Both the position numbers and the translations under genes were made by a program. Below the pieces are notes generated by a model. That model was not told the DNA's origin, did not search any database, and saw only the letters and a program-made list of their open reading frames with translations. This document shows positions 15,141 to 24,529 of a DNA stretch of 26,435 bases, piece by piece (the first letter of the stretch is position 1; the number at the start of each line of letters is the position of its first letter). The stretch is from contig CAYNFT010000021.1 of NCBI GenBank assembly GCA_964396535.1, forward strand, positions 1-26,435, in the 5' to 3' direction. The DNA comes from CAYNFT01 sp964396535. Lineage in GTDB: Bacteria; Chloroflexota; Dehalococcoidia; Dehalococcoidales; UBA2162.

Positions 15141-15351
15141 TGGTTTTAATCTTTTCTCTTATCCAATCCCAGTCTGGACCGCCATCAAAGAAAGACTTAA
15201 AATTATCCTTCAGCCACTCATAATAGTCATTTTCCGTATACTGACAAAAAGCCTCAACCAGGTCATCTTTTGAGATATCCTCGGGGATTTCCCAGTCTCC
15301 CCCCTCAAACTCCCAATCCATAAACTCTTCAACAACCTGCCTGTTAAGCAT
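15127..15351 (-). CDS. Small acidic protein of unknown function, 74 aa
   Basis: An unrecognised, strongly acidic and tryptophan/aspartate-rich protein (WEFEGGDWEIPEDISKDDL, GGPDWDW). AAGGAG stands seven bases before the ATG, an excellent ribosome binding site. It overlaps the methyltransferase stop by eight bases and the following helix-hairpin-helix gene by 14, which supports real translation. The acidic surface could suit a protein-protein or DNA-mimic role, but there is no direct evidence for that. Confidence 0.7.
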   Translation of the reverse strand: MLNRQVVEEFMDWEFEGGDWEIPEDISKDDLVEAFCQYTENDYYEWLKDNFKSFFDGGPDWDWIREKIKTNEKH

Positions 15352-16255
15352 TTTTAGACTCCTTAGCTTTATATCTGGTCTTCTTTTCTAAGAGTTGGGG
15401 TTGAGGAGCCAATTTTGTCTTTCTTTTGCTAGAAGGTATTTTGTATTCTGCTAGTTCCTTTTTGCCCATTTTAGCTTTCTTCCCTGTTCGCCCTGCTGTT
15501 AGAGGAAGTTCTTGGAGCATCTTAGCAGTTTTAAGCCTCTGCTCAGCTATTTGACAGTATTTCTGTGAAATATCAATGTGGATAAAATGTCGCCCTGTTT
15601 TTTGAGCTACTACCGCCACTGTTCCCGTTCCTCCAAACATATCAAGAACAACATTACCCTTGTAGGTGTAAAACTTTATAAGCCTGTATATTAATAGTTC
15701 TGGGAAGGGAGTAGGATGCCCTCTGCGCTGCGACTCTGGCGGAATATACCAGAAGCCATCTGAAAACCGCATAAACTCGTCATTTGTTATGTCTCTGTCT
15801 TTCTTATTACCATCCAGAGTCCAAGAATCTTTACAGAAAACTAAAACATATTCCCAAGAAGGCACAATATGAGGGTTTGATGGGCTCATCCAGCTTCCCC
15901 AAGCTGTTCTACGCCCCATAGTCTGTTTATACCAGATAATCTCGGTTCTCATTATCATACCTATTTCTCTAAGCTGGTTAGAAAAATCATGGTGAATAGG
16001 TCTAAAGTTCTTTATACTGGTTGGAGCAATGTTTAAGGCAAACCTTCCACCAGAAACCAAAACTCGGTTAGTCTCTATCCAGACCTTTTTCATCCAATCG
16101 AGATAGCTTTCATAGGCTAGACTATCATTATGGTTATCATAGTCTATACCCAAATTATATGGTGGTGAGGTTACTGCCAAGTGAACCGACTCATCTGGGA
16201 TTTGAGCCATGGCTTCCAAGCAATCACCACAAATTATTTTGTCTAAGAAATCCAT
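15344..16255 (-). CDS. Site-specific DNA methyltransferase, beta-class (SPPY type)
   Basis: A 303-residue amino-methyltransferase. The catalytic motif IV TSPPY is at 29-33 near the N-terminus, the target-recognition region lies in the middle (RRTAWGSWMSPSNPHIVPSWEY), HPTPFPE is at 180-186, and the AdoMet-binding motif I DMFGGTG lies at 205-211 near the C-terminus. This order defines the beta class. SPPY is commoner in N4-cytosine enzymes than in N6-adenine ones, so N4-methylcytosine is the first guess. The basic tail (KKAKMGKKE, RKTKLAPQ) extends past the core. The gene starts 19 bases after an HNH endonuclease gene, which makes a restriction-modification pair likely. Base composition is more A+T-rich than secA upstream, a sign of transfer. 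Confidence 0.88.
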   Translation of the reverse strand: MDFLDKIICGDCLEAMAQIPDESVHLAVTSPPYNLGIDYDNHNDSLAYESYLDWMKKVWIETNRVLVSGGRFALNIAPTSIKNFRPIHHDFSNQLREIGMIMRTEIIWYKQTMGRRTAWGSWMSPSNPHIVPSWEYVLVFCKDSWTLDGNKKDRDITNDEFMRFSDGFWYIPPESQRRGHPTPFPELLIYRLIKFYTYKGNVVLDMFGGTGTVAVVAQKTGRHFIHIDISQKYCQIAEQRLKTAKMLQELPLTAGRTGKKAKMGKKELAEYKIPSSKRKTKLAPQPQLLEKKTRYKAKESKNA

Positions 16256-16274
16256 AAATCTACTCTAACTATTT

Positions 16275-16940
16275 TTATTTTAAGTAGCGATAGGCATTTT
16301 GACCGCGCAGAGGTAATATTTTCTTCCCAGTTCGTTGTCTTACTCTGCGCAAAGCTCTTTGCCAATCAAACGCTCCTTTTGACACCATCTGTATCATTGT
16401 CGAAGGAATATCCTGATTTGGAAATTTATCAAACAACGCTTCAATTCTTTGTTCCACTGTTGCTTTACTCATAACTTGTCTCATCTCATTAGAAGGCACG
16501 CTATTTACCCAAGCCTTCTTACCTCTATTACACTCCTCGCATAGGGTGACGAGATTTGACATATCATTGGTACCACCCCAATCTACAGGAGTTGCATGGT
16601 CTACGGTCAATTTTACCCCATCTTCAGTACTACGCCCGCAAGCTTTACACTTGAAGGCATCTCGGCTAAATACTTGGTATCTTGTCTTTTCATTTATTGC
16701 TCTCCTTTCACCACGAGCAGCGCCCTTTTCTAAAGAGGTTAACATTACGTACCCATCACCACGGACGTCTATTTCCCAACCTTCTTGTTTTAAAAGACGA
16801 ATAGTTCTCGGCACATCATTTGTCAACATGAGTCCTTTGCTATGTGCGGAAGCCCTCAGGTCCGCATTGCTAACCCACTCCCCAACATGTTGCTTCAAAT
16901 ATGCTAAGATTATACTCTTACCACTTTCCCTTTTAGGCAT
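16275..16940 (-). CDS. HNH endonuclease with N-terminal winged helix, likely restriction enzyme
   Basis: A 221-residue protein. The N-terminal 70 residues look like a winged-helix DNA-binding domain (SIILAYLKQHVGEWVSNADL...). An HNH core follows: Cys98 and Cys101 (CKAC), Asp114-His115 (LTVDHATPVDWGG), Asn129, then Cys134 and Cys137 with Asn138 (CEECNRGK), i.e. a four-cysteine zinc site around a beta-beta-alpha-metal nuclease. The C-terminal 60 residues form a further helical domain ending in QNAYRYL. Pairing with the methyltransferase 19 bases downstream suggests a type II restriction enzyme. A lone HNH nuclease is the alternative. It begins 13 bases after the secA stop with a strong AGGAGG site. 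Confidence 0.82.
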   Translation of the reverse strand: MPKRESGKSIILAYLKQHVGEWVSNADLRASAHSKGLMLTNDVPRTIRLLKQEGWEIDVRGDGYVMLTSLEKGAARGERRAINEKTRYQVFSRDAFKCKACGRSTEDGVKLTVDHATPVDWGGTNDMSNLVTLCEECNRGKKAWVNSVPSNEMRQVMSKATVEQRIEALFDKFPNQDIPSTMIQMVSKGAFDWQRALRRVRQRTGKKILPLRGQNAYRYLK

Positions 16941-16953
16941 TTAAGCCTCCTCC

Positions 16954-19584
<2,631 letters not shown>

Positions 19585-19599
19585 AATTTACCCTCTTCT

Positions 19600-20538
19600 C
19601 TATTGTTCAAATAGCGCTCCCACAGATTGCCCGGTATGAATACGCTTGATAGCTTCGCCCAGTAGGGGTGCTATAGACAGCACGGTGATTTTATCTAGTT
19701 TCTTATCACCGGTGACCGGGATAGTGTCGGTGACTATCACTTCTTTCACCGGGCTTGAGTCTATCCTCTTGATGGCCGGACCAGAAAATACCGGGTGGGT
19801 GGCGCAAGCATGTATCTCCTTTGCTCCTCGCTCCAGAAGGATGGATGCAGCATTAATCAGAGACCCGGCAGTGTCTATCTCATCGTCCACGGTGATAGCT
19901 ATCTTATTCTTCACATCTCCGATGACGTTAAGAGCCTCCGTCCGATCAACGTTGCCCAAACGTCTCTTTTCTATGATGGCCAGGGGGACATTAAGCCTGG
20001 CGGCTACGTCTCGGGCTCGTTTGGAAATACCGATATCAGTGGCTACCACCACCAGGTTATTAAAATCCCTCTTAAAGTAATCGCTCAGTACATAGAGAGC
20101 TGTCAGTTCATCAACCGGTATGTTAAAGAAGCCCTGTATCTGTGCCGAATGCAAATCCACCGTCAACAAACGATTGGCACCAGCCACAGTAAGCAGGTCA
20201 GCTACCAACCTGGCTGTTATCGGTACGCGTGGTTGGTCCTTGTTATCGGAGCGACCATATCCGTAATAAGGGACTACAGCCGTGATGCGTGCTGCTGAGG
20301 CTCTTTTCAGGGCATCAATCATAATCAATAGCTCAACCAGACTCTTATTGACCGGGGATGAGATGGGTTGAATGACAAAGGTGTCTCGCTCGCGGACATT
20401 ATCAAGGATGCGAACGAAGATGTTCTCATTGCTGAACTCAAAAACCTCGCAGTTACCTAAAGGTATGTCTAGAGATTCGGTAACCGCCTGAGCCAGGGCT
20501 GGATTGGCATTACCGGTGAATACTTTCAGCTCATCCAC
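19600..20538 (-). CDS. prs: Ribose-phosphate pyrophosphokinase (PRPP synthetase)
   Basis: Transfers pyrophosphate from ATP to ribose 5-phosphate to make PRPP for purine, pyrimidine, histidine and NAD synthesis. The 312-residue class I enzyme has PYYGYGRSDNKDQPRVPITAR around 90-110, the metal-binding VDLHSAQIQGFF at 127-138, and the PRPP loop VDDEIDTAGS at 217-226. Family members usually read VDD-x-IDTAGT, so Ser226 is a mild variant. The start is GTG at 20536-20538 with AAGGAA nine bases upstream. It is the first gene of the prs-secA operon, driven by an extended -10 promoter at 20577-20585. Confidence 0.96.
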   Translation of the reverse strand: MDELKVFTGNANPALAQAVTESLDIPLGNCEVFEFSNENIFVRILDNVRERDTFVIQPISSPVNKSLVELLIMIDALKRASAARITAVVPYYGYGRSDNKDQPRVPITARLVADLLTVAGANRLLTVDLHSAQIQGFFNIPVDELTALYVLSDYFKRDFNNLVVVATDIGISKRARDVAARLNVPLAIIEKRRLGNVDRTEALNVIGDVKNKIAITVDDEIDTAGSLINAASILLERGAKEIHACATHPVFSGPAIKRIDSSPVKEVIVTDTIPVTGDKKLDKITVLSIAPLLGEAIKRIHTGQSVGALFEQ

Positions 20539-20576
20539 GCTAATTACTTCCTTTCTATCTTATTATTTATAGACTC

Positions 20577-20585
20577 ATTATAGCA
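20577..20585 (-). promoter_or_regulatory. Extended -10 promoter of prs-secA
   Basis: Minus-strand TGCTATAAT, a perfect extended -10 without a recognisable -35, 38 bases before the prs GTG. Confidence 0.55.
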
Positions 20586-20671
20586 CTATCGCCTTCAAAC
20601 CTCACCCCTTTTTATATATTGTAGTTTGGTAACTCCCTTGATTCCTTTTCTTGTGATTATTTAGTAAAGGG

Positions 20672-20750
20672 TTTAAAAGGGACTTATGTCCCTTTTAAAA
20701 TTAAACTTCCCCTTCCCCTTATCAAGGGGAAGGGGATAAAGGGGATAGGG
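20672..20750 (+). repeat. Composite hairpin repeat, copy 2
   Basis: Hairpin A: TTTAAAAGGGAC (20672-20683), loop TTAT, GTCCCTTTTAAA (20688-20699). Hairpin B: TCCCCTTCCCCTT (20708-20720), loop ATC, AAGGGGAAGGGGA (20724-20736). The tail TAAAGGGGATAGGGT matches copy 1. It lies between the glyA stop and the prs promoter. Confidence 0.8.
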
Positions 20751-20763
20751 TCTTCAAATAATT

Positions 20764-22008
20764 TCAGCTATCGATGCCGGGTACCGGAAAGCGAGAGCAT
20801 ATCTGGCTAACTTCCTGTCTCACCTGTTTTTCAATCTCAGGGTCACCAAGATTATTGATTATCCTGACAACCATTGAAGCAATCTGCTTCATTTCATCGT
20901 TACCGAAGCCACGAGTAGTAACTGCCGGTGTGCCCAGTCTAATGCCGCTGGTTACCTTAGGTGGACGTGGGTCGAAAGGAATAGGGTTACGATTAGCTAC
21001 AATGCCAGTTCTGCCCAGGGCTTCCTCAACCTTCTTGCCCGTAGTTCCTATCTCAATAAGGCTTATTAACACAAGGTGGCTATCCGTTCCACCAGATATC
21101 AGGCGCATGCCTAGCCTCTTCAGTTCACTGGCCAGGATAGAGGCATTGTCCAGTATGGCACGCTGATATTCCACGAATGCAGGCTGCATTGCTTCATAAA
21201 AGGTAACTGCCTTGGCGGCAATGGTATGCATAGAGGGTCCACCCTGCATTTGAGGGAAGACAGCTGTATCTATTGCTGAAGCTAGCTCTTTACGGCATAA
21301 AATGAATCCGCCCCGTGGACCACGCAGCGTTTTATGGGTGGTCGCGGTTATAACATCGGCGTAGGGGACGGGGGAGGGATACAGCCCAGCAGCAATCATA
21401 CCGGCCGTATGAGCTATATCCACCATCAGTCTGGCACCGACAAGGTCAGCAATATTACGAAAACGCTCAAAGTCAATAATTCGGGGATAGGAACTGGCAC
21501 CAGTAACAATCAACCTGGGCTTATGCTTTAAGGCGAGTCTCTCTAATGCCTGGTAATCTATTCTTTCTGTCTCCTTGTTAACTCCATAGCGAACGAAATT
21601 GTACGACCTTCCAGAGAAGTTGATTTTGTCTCCGTGAGTAAGATGTCCACCGTCGGAGTGCTTCATGGACATAACGGTGTCGCCATGCTCCAGTAAAGCA
21701 TAATATACTGCCATATTAGCCTGAGATCCACTATGTGGCTGGACATTAGCATGTTCGGTATGGAACAGTTCTTTCGCCCGCTCAACAGCCAGCTTTTCCA
21801 CTGTATCCGCATTCTCGCAGCCACCGTAGTACCGCTTCTCTGGATAGCCCTCAGCATATTTATTAATTAGAATTGACCCCTGCGCTTCAAAAACGGCCTG
21901 ACTGGGATAGTTCTCGGAGGCGATAAGGTCTATCGTCTCCGTTTGCCGTCTTTTCTCCAGATTGAGGGCATGATTAATTTCTGGGTCGATTTTACTTAAA
22001 GAGCTCAT
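20764..22008 (-). CDS. glyA: Serine hydroxymethyltransferase
   Basis: A pyridoxal-phosphate enzyme that interconverts serine and glycine while charging tetrahydrofolate with a one-carbon unit. From the ATG at 22008 the protein is 414 residues, normal for the family. It shows DLIASENYPS, the KYAEGYPEKRYYGGCE segment, the histidine-rich DIAHTAGMIAAG, and the PLP lysine Lys226 in TTHKTLRGPRGG. An in-frame ATG 16 codons further upstream (22056) is rejected: GGGGGAGAGA stands directly before 22008, family members begin near MSSLSKIDPEI, and the upstream ATG lies behind the promoter's -35 box. Confidence 0.96.
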   Translation of the reverse strand: MSSLSKIDPEINHALNLEKRRQTETIDLIASENYPSQAVFEAQGSILINKYAEGYPEKRYYGGCENADTVEKLAVERAKELFHTEHANVQPHSGSQANMAVYYALLEHGDTVMSMKHSDGGHLTHGDKINFSGRSYNFVRYGVNKETERIDYQALERLALKHKPRLIVTGASSYPRIIDFERFRNIADLVGARLMVDIAHTAGMIAAGLYPSPVPYADVITATTHKTLRGPRGGFILCRKELASAIDTAVFPQMQGGPSMHTIAAKAVTFYEAMQPAFVEYQRAILDNASILASELKRLGMRLISGGTDSHLVLISLIEIGTTGKKVEEALGRTGIVANRNPIPFDPRPPKVTSGIRLGTPAVTTRGFGNDEMKQIASMVVRIINNLGDPEIEKQVRQEVSQICSRFPVPGIDS

Positions 22009-22024
22009 TCTCTCCCCCTGTTGA

Positions 22025-22053
22025 AGTCTACAACTGTGCCCTTTTACTGTCAA
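22025..22053 (-). promoter_or_regulatory. Promoter of glyA
   Basis: Minus-strand TTGACA (22048-22053), a 17-base spacer and TAGACT (22025-22030). The start would fall near 22018, leaving a leader of about ten bases that is nearly all ribosome binding site. Confidence 0.6.
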
Positions 22054-22126
22054 CAACCATAGAATAGATTGTTTAGTTGTTTACTGGGGATGATACCGGG
22101 ATAAGGCTGGGAAAATCGTCTCTAAA

Positions 22127-22155
22127 TTGACTCGACATATTGGGCGTGTTATCAT
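22127..22155 (+). promoter_or_regulatory. Promoter of the uracil-DNA glycosylase gene
   Basis: TTGACT (22127-22132), a 17-base spacer and TATCAT (22150-22155), 46 bases before the ATG. Divergent from the glyA promoter. Confidence 0.55.
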
Positions 22156-22201
22156 AATCAAAAGGCTGCTTGATTAAGCCTGTGTGGGTTAATATAAGAA
22201 A

Positions 22202-22804
22202 ATGTCAGCACTGACTGAGCTTTATAAGGAAATCGCACTCTGCCAGCAGTGTGAAATAGCCAACTCTCGAACTAATGTGGTACCGGGTGAAGGAGCGGAG
22301 GACGCTGACATACTGTTTATTGGGGAGGCGCCAGGCTGGCACGAAGACCAGCAGGGACGTCCCTTTGTCGGTCCTGCTGGGAAGTTCCTGGATGAATTAC
22401 TTGCTTCTATCAATTTGAAGCGTGAGCAGGTCTACATCGCCAATGTGATTAAGTGTCGGCCGACAGGGAATCGTGACCCCTTGCCTGTAGAAATACGTAA
22501 TTGCCGCAAGTGGCTGGAACGCCAGATTGAGTTAATCTCCCCCAAAATGGTTGTAACTCTTGGGCGCTACTCTATGGCGATGTTCTTTCCTGGTAAGAGC
22601 ATCAGCAAAATTCACGGCACTGCTCAGAAGCAGGATAATGTCATCTACTATGCTATGTATCATCCGGCGGCGGCTCTTCATCAACAGAGCCTGCGCCAGG
22701 CAATAGAGACCGATATGCTCAAGATTCCGACCCTTTTAGCCCAGGCGAAAAATATAACCGAAATCGAGCCAGAGCCGCAGCAATTAAAGATGTTCGAGGT
22801 TTAA
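22202..22804 (+). CDS. Uracil-DNA glycosylase, family 4 (iron-sulfur type)
   Basis: Removes uracil from DNA, the first step of base excision repair. The 200-residue protein has the four cysteines of the family 4 [4Fe-4S] cluster: Cys14 and Cys17 (CQQC), Cys85 (VIKCRPTGNRDP) and Cys101 (RNCRKW). The catalytic-loop motif is GEAPGWHEDQQGRPFVGPAG at 41-60 and the second loop YHPAAALHQ lies near 153-161. These fit the thermophile-type UDG4/5 group. Family 5 lacks some of these residues and is less likely. The ribosome binding site is weak. RNase J starts 40 bases downstream, probably in the same transcript. Confidence 0.92.
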   Translation: MSALTELYKEIALCQQCEIANSRTNVVPGEGAEDADILFIGEAPGWHEDQQGRPFVGPAGKFLDELLASINLKREQVYIANVIKCRPTGNRDPLPVEIRNCRKWLERQIELISPKMVVTLGRYSMAMFFPGKSISKIHGTAQKQDNVIYYAMYHPAAALHQQSLRQAIETDMLKIPTLLAQAKNITEIEPEPQQLKMFEV

Positions 22805-22844
22805 AACTATAACGAGAATGATTAAAGAGGTATAAAATTTAAAG

Positions 22845-24503
22845 ATGGCTAAGCCAAGATTCAAGATAATTCCTCTTGGTGGACTGAGTGAAATCGGCAA
22901 GAACATGATGGTGATGGAGTATGAAGATGACATCATCATTATAGATGCCGGGCTTATGTTTCCTGAAGAGGAGATGTTCGGCATTGACCTCGTAATTCCT
23001 GATATCAGTTATCTGCTCGAGAAACGGGAAAAGATAAGGGGTATCTTAGTGACCCATGGCCATGAGGACCATATCGGCGCTTTGCCTTACCTGCTGCCTC
23101 AGCTTAATGTACCTGTCTATTCCACCAAGCTTACGCGAGGACTTATCTCAGTTAAATTGAAAGAGCGAAAGGCACTCTCAGGGGCTAACCTGAAAGTAGT
23201 GCAGTTTGGCGAGAAGGTTACACTGGGGAAATTCGGGGTCGAATTCTTCCCCGTTTGTCACAGTATACCTGATGCAGCCGGTCTAATCATACATACACCG
23301 ATTGGCGTAATAATCCATAGTGGAGATTTTAAGCTTGACTATACACCGGTTAGCGGCAAACCAACTGACCTGTCCCGGCTGTCTCAACTGGGAGGACAAG
23401 GGGTTTTACTTCTGTTATCCGACTCCACCTATGCTGAACTACCCGGTTACACTCCATCGGAGAGAGTGGTTGGTGAAACCCTGGACCGTGTCATAGCTGA
23501 GGCACCGGGGAGGGTGATTATAACCACCTTTTCATCACTGGTTTCACGTATTCAGCAGATTATTGATGCCGCAGCTAAACACCAGCGTCGTGTCTTTATT
23601 GTCGGGCGCAGTATGAGTGACACGGTACGAATGGCGCTGGAGTTAGGCTATCTTCATGCACCGGATGGAATATTGGCTCGGCTGGATGAGCTGCGCGGGC
23701 TACCCCATAATAAGATTGTCTTTGCTACCACTGGAAGTCAGGGTGAGCCCACTTCGGCCCTGGTTCGTATGGCTAACCGGGACCACCGCCAGCTTCATAT
23801 CCTGCGTGGTGATACCGTGGTTATTTCAGCAACTCCGGTTCCAGGTAATGAAGCGGTAGTAAATAGGACAGTGGATAACCTTTTCAAGCAAGGTGCACAG
23901 GTATTATATGATAAGGTGGCACAGGTTCATGTCCACGGACATGCCAGCCAGGAAGAGCTAAAGCTGCTGTTAAATTTAGTCAAGCCAAAGTTTTTTATGC
24001 CTATCCATGGCGAATATCGTCACCTGAGCTTTCATGCTAAACTAGCCGAATCAGTGGGGATTCCTAAAGAGAATATATTCGTGCTTGAAGACGGTGACAT
24101 CCTTGAGCTTAATCCGCAGTCAGGCAGGATAACGGACAAGGTTGCTTCAAGTAATGTATATGTCGATGGTCTAAGTGTAGGTGATATCGGCAGTGTTGTT
24201 CTGCGAGATAGAAGGATGCTGTCAAAGGACGGAATAGTAATGGTGATTATTGCTATTAACCGTCAAACAGGCAAGCTGGTAGGGCGTCCGGACATTGTGT
24301 CACGGGGTTTTGTTGATACCAGAGAATCCAGGGATATGATAGATGAGAGCCGTGACCTGGTAGCCCGTGTCCTGGACCACGGTGGTGCCCGGCCGGCCGA
24401 TTGGGGCTTTATTAATACCAAGGTTAGAGATACCTTGAACAAGTTTTATTATGAGCAGACTAGACGCCGCCCGATGGTTCTGCCTTTCATGGTGAAGGTG
24501 TAG
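22845..24503 (+). CDS. rnj: Ribonuclease J
   Basis: A 552-residue beta-CASP metallo-beta-lactamase nuclease with 5'-3' exo- and endonuclease activity, used for mRNA decay and rRNA/tRNA processing. The N-terminal PLGGLSEIGKNM is the family start, and the metal-binding motif is His71-Gly-His73-Glu-Asp75-His76. HSGDFKLDYTP, SDSTYAE and TTFSSLVSRIQQ mark the MBL/beta-CASP core. The C-terminal IHGEYRHLSFHAKLA carries the last MBL histidine. The C-terminal RNase J domain ends with RRRPMVLPFMVKV, which is typical. GAGGT lies 13 bases before the ATG, a rather long spacing. FtsK follows after 26 bases. Confidence 0.94.
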   Translation: MAKPRFKIIPLGGLSEIGKNMMVMEYEDDIIIIDAGLMFPEEEMFGIDLVIPDISYLLEKREKIRGILVTHGHEDHIGALPYLLPQLNVPVYSTKLTRGLISVKLKERKALSGANLKVVQFGEKVTLGKFGVEFFPVCHSIPDAAGLIIHTPIGVIIHSGDFKLDYTPVSGKPTDLSRLSQLGGQGVLLLLSDSTYAELPGYTPSERVVGETLDRVIAEAPGRVIITTFSSLVSRIQQIIDAAAKHQRRVFIVGRSMSDTVRMALELGYLHAPDGILARLDELRGLPHNKIVFATTGSQGEPTSALVRMANRDHRQLHILRGDTVVISATPVPGNEAVVNRTVDNLFKQGAQVLYDKVAQVHVHGHASQEELKLLLNLVKPKFFMPIHGEYRHLSFHAKLAESVGIPKENIFVLEDGDILELNPQSGRITDKVASSNVYVDGLSVGDIGSVVLRDRRMLSKDGIVMVIIAINRQTGKLVGRPDIVSRGFVDTRESRDMIDESRDLVARVLDHGGARPADWGFINTKVRDTLNKFYYEQTRRRPMVLPFMVKV

Positions 24504-24529
24504 TTTTAAGGCTGCCAGCCGAGGGTTAT

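Noticed and set aside
22009..22056. Longer glyA N-terminus starting at 22056
   Set aside because: It lies behind the glyA -35 box, and the strong GGGGGAGAGA site stands directly before the ATG at 22008.
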